The notes: generated from the letters alone by a model not told the origin. Counted from the first letter of the stretch, positions 44,201 through 55,425 are shown. The stretch is 64,000 nt of DNA from Tillandsia leiboldiana (GCA_029204045.2 CM055073.1:29002599-29066598); one strand, 5' to 3'. Program-made: numbers and translations.

Positions 44201-47200
44201 ATTATCTCTCTAGTTTGCCGATGAGTACATCTTGCCTTCGGCGGCTTACGGTACCCACTGAGAAACATGTTTACCCCACTATTTTTACAAGTGTTGCTGA
44301 CAGTGTGGGTCGAGACACTACGTGAGGAAGTGGTTCGTTAACGCCTAGATAGCTCATACCGTGGATCTTGATTGCTAGATTTTTGTTTTACCTTCCAGCT
44401 GTATCTATTTCCTTATTAGGTTATGATTGTATCTCGTGGACTTTAGCCTTGAGTTTAGTTTTGGCTGGGTTTTCCCTATTCCTAAGGCTTTTGGTTTTCT
44501 TGTTTGAGTTTAGCGGATTAGCTAAGGTTGTGATAGTATTTGTTGTTTATTCATCCTATTGTTGTTGTCGTTATTGTTGTTGTTGTTGATGGTATGGTTG
44601 ATTGTTGTACTTTAGGTTTCTACGCCGTGCATGTATAGGGAAGACTTCGTCCATTTGTATAGGGGGCTCTATCCATGTGGCAGGTATGTGCACGTTTCGA
44701 GGCATCTTTAGTTTTGGTTTTAAAAAGAAAAAAAATACACGTTTTTTTTTCGTTGTTCTAACTGAAAAAAGCCACAGCGCGTGACAATAAAATAAGCATC
44801 ATAATGACTAAGAATACAATTAGGAATTATAAAAAAGAAATTAAACAAATTCTCATTGTAGAATTCAAATTAGAGTTAGAAAGGAAAGAAGTTCTAGAAA
44901 CTTACAAACTAAAATCATAACCTAATATATAGAAAACAATTAAAATACCCTAGTATTTCCAAAACCAATAAACTTAATCTGAATCATACTCAGACTCAAG
45001 TCAAAGCTCTTAGCACTGGTCCATCATCAATCTAAATATTTCGAATACGATCCTGTTGATAAGTATAAGTTTGGAAAGGACTCGGTTCCCCATTCACCAT
45101 GGCGAGACCTTAATATAGACTTTGTTTTAGGGTATGGATAAGACCGTAGTATGGACTATTGGGGAACTAAGTCTAAAACAAGACCTTCGTATGCTTATTC
45201 TAAAACAAAGTCCATACTAAGTCTTGGTGCTTTCCCTTGCCATCGCAAAAGTATCGACCGGAGCAAGTCCGAAATAGGAGCGAGTCCTATTAATTATCTT
45301 TTCCTCCTCTCTCTCTTTTCTTTTCTCTTTCTATTCCTATTTAAATACTCGTCGTCGGATCTAATACTGGAGGAGAACCGTCCATATCGACTTATCTAGG
45401 AGGACCTCTCAATGACTATATGTGCCAATACTGCGATTCGAGCCTACGCCATAGGAACGTGCTATCATCAAATCCTTCGACCTCTCTATTCTATTCTAAG
45501 ACTTAATCCTAAGCCCGAATTCCTTTTAATTCTTTTTATTTAATCTATTGCCTTCTAAATCCTTACTTCAACACTCTCTTTCCCATATTAGAAGTTCTAA
45601 CGAAGCAGCTAAGAATCGATAATCGACAAGAATTTGAATTGGCTTATTCTTGTGCATGCAATTGATTCAACTCTGCGGACACTCAAAAGGTGTGATTTTT
45701 TTCTAAACTATCCTCTTATTTAAATTCTCGAATTCTCTGGTTTTATCATTTATTTCTTTTTAGTTTAATTCCTAAGAATGATTCGATCCCTTTCTTAAGC
45801 AATTCTAATAAAACCTTACTTCTTTTGATCCCCCTAAACCATCCTGCATCAGATTAATCAATTAATGGAATTTGAATCTGACACAGACATGAATCAAATT
45901 GAATCTTAGATAACGCGATCCAAACGCCCGCTAATAGTTAGAAGAACCCCCTACACATAACATAGTGTCAATGATTCTTGCTTCTTTCTAATATGGGTGT
46001 ACTATCGTTTGTTGCACAATGAGAATGGAAGGAGTTGGCGGCAATTTCATAAACACTTGTTGGGCATTACCCCAACCCACACTCTACAACTTTCAAACGG
46101 AAAGATACTAGGAATCCGCGGCTTACACTGATACCAAATTTTTTCTGATACTAGCTTGTTATGACAAAAGCGGAAAATATCTATTTCGTCTGGTGCGAAA
46201 ATACCAAAAGAGAATTGAGAAAGAGAGTAAAAAAATAAAGCACATAAATATTTACATAGTTCAGCCACTACCCTACCTATACGGGCGAAGACGGAGCAAA
46301 AACTTTATTATTGTAAAAGGATGAGTACAAATTTATATATATCCCTCTCAAAAGACCCAAATCCAAAATATATCCGATGCACACCACAACGTACGGCCGA
46401 ATTACCGAGTCACGTCCATACAGTGGGATTACAAGGCTCGGCTTCTAAGCAGCCTTAAGTTCTATGCACTTCCAATAAACGGGGCTCGCTCGGCTCTATC
46501 ATCCAACGTGCATTGCTTAATGCCTCACCTTAGACTCCAAACCCGAGAATAATTAGGAGATGGAATAGAAGTCCAATAAAGGAATTGACCAATTGTAGGA
46601 TGCCAAGTGGTCAATCTGACTCCTCTAACAAACACTATAGTCCTAGTCTACCACTTGGTCTACTACACCTACTGTAAATCCTAATATATATCCTAATAGA
46701 AATAGGATAATTACACATTATGAGTCCTCTTAATTTTTCTCCATAAAATTTTAGGCCTCATCACAAATTGGTTTGAGTCCAAAATAACTCAAGACATATT
46801 TAACAAAAGAAAACACAAAAACAACAATACAAGATAAAGAAAACTTTAAGAATACAAGAACTTACGTGGTTCAGCACAAGACGCTCAAACCCAAGCACAC
46901 CCTTTTCTCCGATGTATAGAAACCGAAAACTCAAGTTTTCTACACACTCAAGATCGCACAACCATAGCGGAAGACAATAACGGAGAAACAAAATGCTCAC
47001 AATAGCAATTTCAAACAACTCCAAATATAAATTCAATCAACTTCACCAACAGCATTAAAATACCATACATAGGAAACCAGAAACCAACAAATGAAAGCTT
47101 CAACAAAATCCCTTACAATGAAAGGTTCACAAGAGAGGGAAAGAGATAAATTAGAGGCCACCCACCTCAAACCTAGGAAAAGTCCAACAAGCTATGGATC

Positions 47201-50200
47201 CTCTTTCACACTTCCCTTACTCTTGAAAGAGACACCACACAATAGAATGAAGAAGAAAGAAGAAGTTATATTTTTCTCTCGCTACTTGACTCTAATTAAG
47301 GGCGTGTTTGGTTGGCCGAAAGTGAAGCACCGAAAGTGGTACTTTTGGAAAGTGGCGTCTTATCGATTGTTTGGTTTGCGAAAGTAAATATGAAAGTCAC
47401 TTTACAAAAGTGGGCTGATAAAGTGAGTTATAAATAAATTTCACTTTTTTTACTTCGGTTCAAAAAATTCCGAAGTCGCCGAAAGTAAAGAGCTTAGCTA
47501 AGAGGTTATATTTGGTGTTAACTTTAATCTTTGAATTTATTTTTAAAGTTGAATTTCACTTTAAATTTGAATTAAAATCACGAATTTAATTTCACATTCT
47601 GATTTTTATTTGTAAATTCAAATTCAACATAAAATTTTTAAAATTTGTGAATTTATATTGAAATTTAAATTTTGAAATTTTTATTATATTTAAATTTGAA
47701 CTCTCGTATTAAAATTTAAATTTGAATCCTAGCATTTAAAATTAAATTTTAATTTTTAATCAATTATTTTTAGCTAAAAACTTCAACTTGAACTTTGAAT
47801 TCAAATTGTTCCAAACTATAAGTTAAAATTATTGATTGAAACTTGAATTTAAAATTTAAATTTTTAAGTTGAAATTCAAATTCAAATTTAAGTTTGCTAT
47901 TTAAATTTAATTTCAATAATGAGTTTCAGTTTGAATTTTTAATCCGAATTATGAATTCAAATATTCAGTTTGAATTGTAATTTAAACTCAAATTTTAATT
48001 TAATATAAATGTTAATTCAAATTGTGAATTCATATTTGAATTCGGAATTTAAGATCAAAGAGTAAATTAAAATATGATTCAAATTATAAATTCAAATGTG
48101 AACTAATGTTCTAATTTTTATGTTGAACTTTTATTTTAGAATTTAATTTTAGCTATGAGCAGTGTTTGAAAAGGCGCGAGGCGCAAAGAGGCGCGAGGCG
48201 CAAAGAGGCACGAGGCTCCTTTGGAGCCTAGGCGCGAGGCGCACTGCGAGGCGCGCGCCTCAAGAAGGCGAGGCGCACATTTACTAAGCCTAGTTTAATT
48301 TAATATTCTACATAAAAAAATAAAAAATAACCATCAAAAAGTAAAAAAAAAAAAAAAAAAAGCACATGCATATAGGTTCTCAAATTAAAAATATATATAT
48401 TTCAACTTTCAACTTAAAACTTAAAAGTGATTGTGGTGCCAGTGCCCTCATTTGATCGTTCTTCAAGCATTATCCTCATACACATCCTCATCCTCATCGC
48501 TTGTATCGCCATAATTTTCTTCTTCTTCAGATTTTTCATCCCAAATATCTTCTTTTGTATCCTCAAAATCAATCCGATCTGGCTCTTCATCAATGAATAA
48601 AAACGTTCTAGATTATGACAACTTATCCTTTTCTTTTTTAATTCCCCTTTTCAATTCCTTTTCCTTTTTTTAGGGTTTTTTAGGGTTTCTTTTAGGATTT
48701 ATTTAAGTATCTTAATGGGTTATAGTTTAAGAATCAAATTAAGAACCCAACGGCCCGATAACTAGAACCCAAAATCCATTTAAGCATAAATACTGTGAGG
48801 GCGCGCACCTCGCGCCTAGGCTGTGAGGGCGCGCACCTCGCGCCTAGGCGTTGAGGCACGCGCCTCAGGTGCGCCTTTTCAAAAAATGGTTATGAGTTAT
48901 AACTTAAAACTTTAAATTCAAATTGTAAATTTAATTATGTCTTAAATTTTACTTATAAATTCAACGCAAATTTAAGTTTAAATTTAAAATTTTAATTTTA
49001 ATTTTAATTTTAAATTCAAATTTTAAATTTAAATTGTGAGTAAAAGTCGTTTGTTTATATTTTCACTTTTTTATATGTAATTAAAGAATCAAAATTACAA
49101 AACTATAAGTTTTTATGATTCATTTTATAACCAACAAAACAATCGAACAGAAAATTCACTTTTGTAAAAGAAAAGTGATTTTTTTCACTTCAACCACTTT
49201 TGGGCAACCAAACATGCCCTAAACTCAAGTGGCCAACTTGACTCAACCCAAAATAAGCTACATGACTCAAAGGAACAAAAAAAAAACCTATTTAACTATT
49301 ACATCAAATGGGCTCCTATAAATACACTTATTAACTCAAGTATAACAAAAAGTAAATAAATAAAAACAAGTATAGCACTAATTTTAAACAACACCTACAT
49401 CCACGGGAGAATAACGCAAAAAAAGTTTTCACTATAAACTTACTAGAGATTACAAGAGAGTTACAGTAGGTGAGATATCACCTTGACTTAAAAGGCACCA
49501 AGGGAAGCTCTCACAACCTCTAGCTCTACCCAATCGGTTTGGTGCAAACCACACCCCACAAAGAAAATCCCAGCTCCTACTTGATAGAATTAGGATTAAA
49601 TAAAGCACTAGGATTGCCTCTATTTTTTTTCTCCCATTTCTCTTGTGACTCTCTACTTTTCTAATCCCACCTATTGTAATCACCCCACTACAGCCCCTAT
49701 TCAAAAGGCTTAGCAATATGAGGCCTTAGATCGAAAGAGATATGATCCAAAGGCATTACAAATGGGAACTCAAAATATATAAATATATGAGTTAGAGAAT
49801 AAAAATGGAAAATCGGAGATTTCACCTTACCAAGCCATATATAACAAATTAGGCTCAACTAGTAAAACCCAAACAAGATACACGCCCCGACTATCGCAAA
49901 TTCAACATTGCTAACACAATTAACCCTAAAAAATAAATGAAAAAGGCATCGTTGATGGTGCTGACCTGAAAGACTTGGACGAGTGTCAGATCCAGCAGGT
50001 CGGGGTTATTGACGCGGACGCCGGCGACGGACTCGAGCAGGCCGAGTCGGGCGAGGGAGGCGCGGAGGGTGAGGGAGGCGAGGGAGGCGTTGGTGAGGAG
50101 GTAGAGGGGCCAGGTGAGGCGCACGCAGTTGAAGCCCATGGAGGCCACCCGCTCCGACACAGTTCCGAGCGGCTGCCTGCCGAGCCCCTCCGCTGCCGCC

Positions 50201-50382
50201 GGCTCCAGGTGCGCCGCCCAGTTGGCGCAGGCCAGCTTCACCCGCCGCCCAGAGCTGTCTACGATCCATCGCGAGCTCGTCGACAGCGGGAAGGTCGGAG
50301 TCGGAGCCGGGGCGGCGGATGGCAGCTGCAGGAGGGAGAGGAAGAGGAGGACGATCAGTAGGGGTAGGAACGGCGGACTCAT
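37688..50382 (-). CDS. GH5 cellulase-like protein with C-terminal ricin-B-like domain (gene B)
   Basis: Exons 50382-49966, 39560-39313, 39232-38712 and 38202-37688 give 566 residues. The signal peptide is a leucine-rich stretch after MSPPFLPLL and is followed by SRWIVDSSGRRVKLACANW. The GH5 catalytic residues are present: E209 in SLRNELRG and about E316 in LFLSEFGVD, with HWYGFSDGG. Exon 4 is the ricin-B-like tail (HPLTGLCLVV, CLQAED, CLDINSDG, ESQWF) ending in a basic SKKRRK. An upstream in-frame ATG at 50460 would add 26 residues before the signal peptide, so 50382 is preferred. Introns are 10,405, 80 and 509 bases; intron 1 is filled with transposons but its splice sites are intact. Gene A lies head-to-tail 2.8 kb downstream, so the two are tandem duplicates. 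The GC-rich exon 1 contrasts with the AT-richer other exons. The substrate is unknown. Confidence 0.87.
38712..39232 (-). CDS. GH5 gene B exon 3 (nucleophile half of the barrel)
   Basis: Acceptor ATTTAG before 39232 and donor CAAG|GTTTGG at 38712; 521 nt. Contains YMQKGAEVVHF, HWYGFSDGG and LSEFGVD. Confidence 0.9.
39313..39560 (-). CDS. GH5 gene B exon 2 (acid/base motif)
   Basis: Acceptor CATGGCAG before 39560 and donor ACAG|GTAATA at 39313; 248 nt. Contains LMVILDNQITKPGWCC and SLRNELRGPKQN. Confidence 0.9.
39813..40410. repeat. Left arm of a long inverted repeat in intron 1 of gene B
   Basis: Reverse-complementary, with small differences, to 45228-45842. The outer end reads GATGTTAGGGAGAGGTCAAA on the left and GATGGTTTAGGGGGATCAAA on the complemented right. 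Arms are about 600 bases, which suggests a non-autonomous TIR or foldback element of about 1.7 kb before LTR-2 inserted. No convincing target duplication was found, so two oppositely inserted copies of one repeat remain possible. Confidence 0.7.
43417..43672 (+). repeat. 39 bp minisatellite in LTR-2
   Basis: Six to seven tandem units of 39 bases containing CGGTTACTTGAT and ATGTCACCTGTTGACCTACTC. Because 39 is divisible by three the array stays open in two frames and gives 13-residue repeats; this is not evidence of a gene. Confidence 0.9.
43990..44181 (+). repeat. 96 bp tandem duplication in LTR-2
   Basis: Two nearly identical copies beginning TTGCTTATTCATGGTACAAT, offset by 96 bases. Confidence 0.9.
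45228..45842. repeat. Right arm of the long inverted repeat
   Basis: Inverted partner of 39813-40410; the shared blocks include GAATTTGAATTGGCT, TTAGAAGTTCTAACGAAG and AGAATCGATAATCGA in complementary order. Confidence 0.7.
45843..47296. other. Intronic retroelement-like debris
   Basis: Non-coding. CACTGATACCAAATTTT near 46128 is the complement of a tRNA-Met primer-binding-site-like sequence, and ACGTGGTTCAGC near 46862 recalls copia LTR ends. Nothing is complete enough to define an element. Confidence 0.3.
47300..49219. mobile_element. Harbinger-like AT-rich element carrying a nested hAT
   Basis: Left terminus GGGCGTGTTTGGTTGGCCGA; the right terminus, complemented, is GGGCATGTTTGGTTGCCCAA. 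TAA lies on both sides (47297-47299 and 49220-49222). Total length is 1,920 bases, of which 729 are a nested hAT element. The rest is AT-rich and non-coding. The termini resemble those of the elements at 12525 and 13295. Confidence 0.65.
48160..48888 (-). mobile_element. hAT element with transposase tail remnant
   Basis: 729 bp. Termini are CAGTGTTTGAAAAGGCGC and, complemented, CATTTTTTGAAAAGGCGC, flanked by an 8 bp duplication with one difference (GCTATGAG at 48152-48159, GTTATGAG at 48889-48896). Both subterminal regions are packed with GGCGCGAGGCGC-type repeats. The minus strand at about 48598-48463 encodes an acidic tail (ending DEDVYEDNA then a stop), which looks like the C-terminus of a hAT transposase. 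The rest of the gene is deleted. Confidence 0.8.
49223..49965. other. Remaining intron 1 sequence of gene B next to exon 1
   Basis: AT-rich and non-coding; no element ends identified. It appears to continue the debris interrupted at 47296. Confidence 0.4.
49966..50382 (-). CDS. GH5 gene B exon 1 (signal peptide and barrel start)
   Basis: ATG at 50382 directly precedes the hydrophobic signal segment; donor TTTCAG|GTCAGC at 49966; 139 codons in phase 0. Strongly GC-rich. An alternative in-frame ATG lies at 50460. Confidence 0.85.
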
Positions 50383-50643
50383 GAGGAAGAGGGATTGGAT
50401 GGTGGCGACAAACGCTGAGGACTGGGCCTGAGGATTATCCTCCAGTTTCGTGGACATCAACAGTTAATTTGTTGTTTTATTTAATTCATAAGAAAGGACA
50501 AGAGGCCTTGGCTGGAACGGCACGCTTCCATGTAAAAAAAGTACAAGCACACGCAACTTAAATTCAAGTGTTAATTGAACTAACATCGAAGATCCCGCCC
50601 GTATGATTCCCTATTGCGACCTTTCTCGAGATTGAAGTTTCTC

Positions 50644-51060
50644 GGACTTTTTTTTTTAAAAGAAAAACAACCCTAAAAATTTTAAAAATTTACAAAATTA
50701 TTTTTTGAAAAAAAAAATGATAAAACTAACTCTATTTTTGCCAGTAAGGCACCACGGAGGTGGGGCCATCTGAAGGCGCTTAATGATTCAGCGCCTTCGG
50801 TGTATTTGCTGAAGGCGCTGAATGATTCAGTGCCTTCACAAAAACCCAATAAAGACGCTGAATGAATCGGCGCCTTCAGCATTGTGAAGGCGCTGAATGA
50901 ATCGGCGCCTTCAGCATATATGCTGAAGGCGCCGATTCATTCAGCGCATTCTGCATATATGATGAAGACGCTGAGGATTTAGCCAATTTTCACAAAAATT
51001 GGCTAAGTCCTCAGATATAAGTGCTAAAGGCGCTGAACCATTCAGCGTCTTCTTCACCAC
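50644..51060 (+). repeat. MULE B left terminal inverted repeat
   Basis: An AT-rich terminal block, then about seven near-palindromes of the GAAGGCGCTGAATGATTCAG type at roughly 35-40 base spacing from 50772. At 50971-51013 there is a strong hairpin in which GAGGATTTAGCCAATTTT pairs with AAAATTGGCTAAGTCCTC around a 4-base loop. Confidence 0.85.
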
Positions 51061-51234
51061 TAAAACCCCTCGCGTGGGCTACAGTGCCCTCACTTTCTCT
51101 CTTCAATCCCGCAGAGTTCTATCTTCTCTACCCCTCTCCCGCACAGTGCCGAAGCAGGAGCAGATTGTCGCCGTCGCCGAGAGGAAGCCCATTGTCGTCG
51201 TCGCCGTCGCCGTCTCTCTCGCTCTCTAAATCTC

Positions 51235-51545
51235 TCACTGTGAGCCTCTCTCTTTCTCTCTATCCCTCTCACTGTGAGAGAGGGATCTCTCACAGTGAGA
51301 TAGCTCACAGTGAGCGATCCACTCACTGTGAGATCGCTCACAGTGAGGGATCCCTCACTATGAGAGGGATCTCTCACAATGAGAGAGTTCTCTCACTGTG
51401 AGAGAACCTCACTGTGAGAGTTCTCTCACAATGAGAGATCCCTCACTGTGAGAGACTCACAGTAAGATCGCTCACTGTCGCCCTTAGCATTACCTTGCGA
51501 GATTTCACAGTGAGAGGTTTCACTGTCGCTCTCTCACTGTGAAGT
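51235..51545. repeat. CTCTCACTGTGAGAG array of MULE B
   Basis: More than a dozen copies of TCTCACTGTGAGA-like inverted motifs between the left TIR and the start codon at 51589, in the same relative place as in MULE A. Confidence 0.8.
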
Positions 51546-51588
51546 TCAAATTAGTATTTTGAAGTGCTTATTTTTTTTTGTAGTTAAA

Positions 51589-52050
51589 ATGGCTAATCGT
51601 CGCATGTCGCTAAGTGTTCATTGGGATGGACAGTTAGTTATCGATGAGAATGGTCCAAAATATATCGGCGGCCGAAAAAAATTAATCGCGATACGTTCTG
51701 ATTCTACATATACTAGTTTCGAGACGAGAATGTATCGTTTAACAAATTGTAAAAGAGAAGAATTTCGTTTAAAATTCACTATTCGTTGCCCCAGTGTCGG
51801 TAATGAATATTTAGCTCACGAAGTAGTAAATGATAAATCATTAGAGGGAATGATTGGATTATGTGAACATTATAGTTTTGTGACGGTATACATTGAGAAA
51901 GAGCTACACCCGTCGGAAAATTTTGAACCGCTAGATTATTACACGAGAATGCTCCACAATTATATTGATGTGGGTCCTTCCGCCAATGTAATGGGTGATC
52001 AAAATATTCTAAACGAAGGTGGTGTAAGAATGACACACTACGACAGATAA
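51589..52050 (+). CDS. MULE transposase N-terminal exon, orphaned
   Basis: An open frame of 153 residues beginning MANRRMSLSVHWDGQLVIDE. It matches the decayed first exon of the MULE A transposase almost throughout (ETRMYRLTNC, EKELHPSENFEP, YYTRMLH, NEGGVRMT). In MULE A the frame leaves at a splice donor after the GGVRMT block; here the donor is altered and the frame runs into a TAA. The N-terminal region of MuDR-type transposases is of unclear function. The DNA-binding, DDE and SWIM parts are missing, so it cannot transpose by itself. It is the only undamaged coding piece of this element family in the window. Confidence 0.75.
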   Translation: MANRRMSLSVHWDGQLVIDENGPKYIGGRKKLIAIRSDSTYTSFETRMYRLTNCKREEFRLKFTIRCPSVGNEYLAHEVVNDKSLEGMIGLCEHYSFVTVYIEKELHPSENFEPLDYYTRMLHNYIDVGPSANVMGDQNILNEGGVRMTHYDR

Positions 52051-53235
52051 ATACTACTATAGGCCAGTTATTGCATGATCGTCCGTCGCCTACGAGGATA
52101 TTCGGGACTCTGACAGATATGCGCGAGCTTTTTCATATGGTACTGCAAAATGTACCGTCGGTACCTACTGTCAGAGTTTCTGAGGGAGAGGAGATTATGC
52201 TCACACATCGTCCTCGAGTCATCATGTACCTTCATATCACTAGAAATTTCAAATTAAGTCTTTAAATTCAAATTAACTAACTATTTACGCCATTTCAGGT
52301 GCCACGATCTCCATCTCCTCCTATTCAGGTCCCTACGACATCTAGTCCGGACCCTGAATCATATTTTTGAGAATTTTCTTGGCCGTGACGACAGTCCGGA
52401 TCAGACTCATTCGAGTCCGGACCGCCGTGCGAAAATAATTCTGTTAAGGCAGTTTTTGATTCTTATCTCTTTCCAAAAGGTTTATTTTCTATAAATAGAC
52501 CCAAAAGTTCATCTTTTAGGGTATGGAATATACGGGAAAAAATGTAAGCCGAAGATAATCCACATATAGAGAAGGAAAGGAAAACACGTTTATTTTATAT
52601 TTCTTCATCTATATTGATTAATTTGATTCTAGGGTTTTTCAAACTCTCTATTTCTTATAGAATCAAATTGATGAATACTTAGATAGTGTTTTATTGTCTA
52701 TATATGATTATCTAAGTATTCAATTCCATCACCACTAATAAACAAACAACGATTTTCGAAAGGAACATCGGCGCGTGGATTCGCGTGGCCTTGTGATTCA
52801 AGGTGCTATCGACTTTGTGGATTCGGAGTTTGGCGCGTTCGTGTGATCGACTCATGCTATATTGGTGAAGACCGTGGATTCGGTTGGATGTCGTGGATTC
52901 GACGTTGGACTTCGTGGATTCGAAGTTGGACACAAATCATATGATCGAGGCACATTGAGAACCGCGGAGAAGATCTACTTGGAGCGTATGGAAAAGGTTG
53001 AGTCGTAGTGTGCGTTACATCACCTTGTACGTGTTTTAATCTTAGTGGATTTTTCCGTGTGATCGGTCCTGTGGTTTTTTACTTCTCGATTGGAGTTTTT
53101 CACGTAAAAATCTTGCGTATATTTTTATTTTCCGCATTTGGTTATTTTTACGCAAAGATATCTGAGTTTTATTGTTTACACCTATTCACCCCCCTCTATG
53201 CGATTTTTTCCTATTTAGATCCTTGGATTCGATAA
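52051..53235 (+). other. MULE B interior: unassigned, with copia-LTR-like stretch
   Basis: No recognisable protein from 52051 to 52440. From about 52444 (TGTTAAGGCAG) there is a TATA-containing stretch (TTTCTATAAATAGACCC, 52490) ending near a TACACCTATTCACCCCCCTC segment (53178), an arrangement seen in Ty1/copia LTRs. No matching ends or duplication could be fixed. Confidence 0.3.
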
Positions 53236-53239
53236 CCCA

Positions 53240-53800
53240 CAGGTGACGACGACCCGAGGTGGTGTGACCTAGGATCGAGGCGGCGCGGGTGGAGAGATGG
53301 AGGCTGGGGTTGGCCGGGCTCCGATGGCCGGAGTAGTCTCGTTGGAGGCGGAGGAGGCGCCGACGTTGGTGAGGAAGGAGATGGCTGGTGGTTGGGGGAG
53401 AGATGAGTTGAATGGGGGGTGGGGGAGAAAGGGTTATTGAAACCCTAGATGCCTAATTTATAGTTTTGGTATTTTTGCAGTTTAGTCCTAGAAAACTCCG
53501 AATTTCATTCTAAGCTCTTCCTAGCATGTGTAATCTGCACACTAGCACCTCCCCATGAAATTTCATGCGATTTGACATATAAGTTACGCTCTTTGCAGAA
53601 AAATCTCTATTGCATCGATTCTCTCTCGCCGTTTTTCTCTTTAAATTGTGCTTTTACCATGTAGAATTACAAAATGGACCCTTCCACGACTTTTGACACT
53701 GTTAGACGTTGAGAGTGGCGATTTTGTTTCACTGAAAATTATTCAGTTTTGCAAGATTAGCCAATTTTCTGAATTTTTTTTATTAAAATTGAAACTCAGT
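53240..53800 (-). mobile_element. Fragment of an LTR-2-family LTR, minus orientation
   Basis: The block from about 53460 to 53790 is the reverse complement, with many changes, of the first part of LTR-2 (about 40515-40850). Shared features are the complement of CATGAAATTTCATGCGATTT and the ACTTTTGACACTGTTAGACG / GTTTCACTGAAAA block. Only the LTR start region is present. It lies inside MULE B. Confidence 0.55.
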
Positions 53801-53822
53801 TATATATATATATATATAATTA

Positions 53823-54044
53823 GGCTGGAATACTATCGATAGCACCAAGCCATTGGTGCTATCAAGTTTTTAGCCGTTGGATCAAAGGATGTGTGGTTAA
53901 GATGATAGTGATCCCCTAGGGTTTACTAGGTGGTTGGTTGAATAGTAAAAATCTTAGGGGAACACTATAATTCCAACCGCATATCTTTTCATCCAACGGC
54001 TGAAACTTGATAGCACCAATTGTTTGGTGCTATCGATAGTATAT
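53823..54044. mobile_element. Micron-like MITE, copy 2
   Basis: Termini GGCTGGAATACTATCGATAG and, on the right, GGTGCTATCGATAGTAT. It follows a short TA run at 53803-53818. The interior contains CCTAGGGTTTACTAGGTGG, shared with the other copies. Confidence 0.65.
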
Positions 54045-54244
54045 AGCACCAATTATTTTCAGCCGTTGATTTTGAGCCATGTCAATCACCTCGTAAATGA
54101 TATCAGAAAATTATAAAATTTATTTTCTAGATATTACAAATATTCTAAATCAAGTCTAACGGAGCCAATCGTCCATTGGAAAGTCCCAATATTAAAAATA
54201 ACTTGGGAGCACGGATAACTCCGTGCTTTAAAAAGCACATAAGT

Positions 54245-54247
<3 letters not shown>

Positions 54248-54334
<87 letters not shown>
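54248..54334. repeat. TA microsatellite
   Basis: About 43 TA units, immediately left of Micron-like copy 3. Confidence 0.95.
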
Positions 54335-54335
<1 letters not shown>

Positions 54336-54338
54336 CTA

Positions 54339-54556
54339 GGCTAGAATACTATTAATAATACCAAGTTATTGGTATTATTAAGTTTTTAACTTTTGAATTA
54401 ATAGATGTGTGGTTGAGATGATAGTGGGTCCCTTGGGTTTAATAAGTGGTTGGAAAAGTAGTAAAATCTAACGGATGAAAATGATCAAAGGGGTTGATCT
54501 AAAGGTAGAAAACTTTGTAGCACCAATAGCTTCGTACTATTAATAGTATAGTGGCC
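54339..54556. mobile_element. Micron-like MITE, copy 3
   Basis: Begins GGCTAGAATACTATTAATAA and ends ACTATTAATAGTATAGTGGCC. A truncated start of a further copy follows at 54571-54605. Confidence 0.65.
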
Positions 54557-54603
54557 AGACTCTATATAGAGTTAGGCTAGAATACTATTAATAGTACCAA
54601 GAC

Positions 54604-54928
<325 letters not shown>

Positions 54929-54931
54929 GTA

Positions 54932-55061
<130 letters not shown>

Positions 55062-55425
55062 CAACACCAATTGGCTAGTGAGCATAATTTAAAATTTCTT
55101 GCGAAATTTTAAAATTTTGATTAAAGTTTTTTTTATTCTCCTTTGAAATATTGAAATATATATAAAAGCAACACGATTGGCTAGCGAACATAATTTAAAG
55201 TTTCATGTGGGATTTCAAAATTTTGACTAAAGTTTTTTTTGACTCTCGTTTGAAATATTGGAATATACTTATAACTTACGATTTTTTTTGGAACTGTGGA
55301 GTCATGAATGTGTGTTTGGATTTTTCTAAAATATGAAAACTAGGTTGATTTGAGAAATTTTGGTTCAACTCAACTACAAATAATTAGTGCTTGGGATACC
55401 ATATTTATAGTTACATTTAAACTTA

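Larger units (their letters stand above)
40496..44786 (+). mobile_element. Solo LTR (LTR-2), 4.3 kb, inside the inverted repeat
   Basis: Begins TGTAGAAACCGAG and ends CACAGCGCGTGACA, with perfect ATAAA duplications at 40491-40495 and 44787-44791. There is no gag or pol coding. The ends match the plant Ty3 type (GCGTGACA) and LTR-B. Inside are a decayed Micron-like segment (about 40870-41020), GC-rich leader sequence (41300-41900), a 39 bp minisatellite and a 96 bp tandem duplication. It sits in intron 1 of GH5 gene B. Confidence 0.85.

Noticed and set aside
39803..45853. Possible 9-10 bp target duplication around the long inverted repeat
   Set aside because: CCTACAAGTG on the left and CCTGCATCAG on the right agree at only six of ten positions.
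50383..50460. Earlier start codon for GH5 gene B
   Set aside because: It would place 26 polar residues before the signal peptide; gene A starts directly at its hydrophobic segment.
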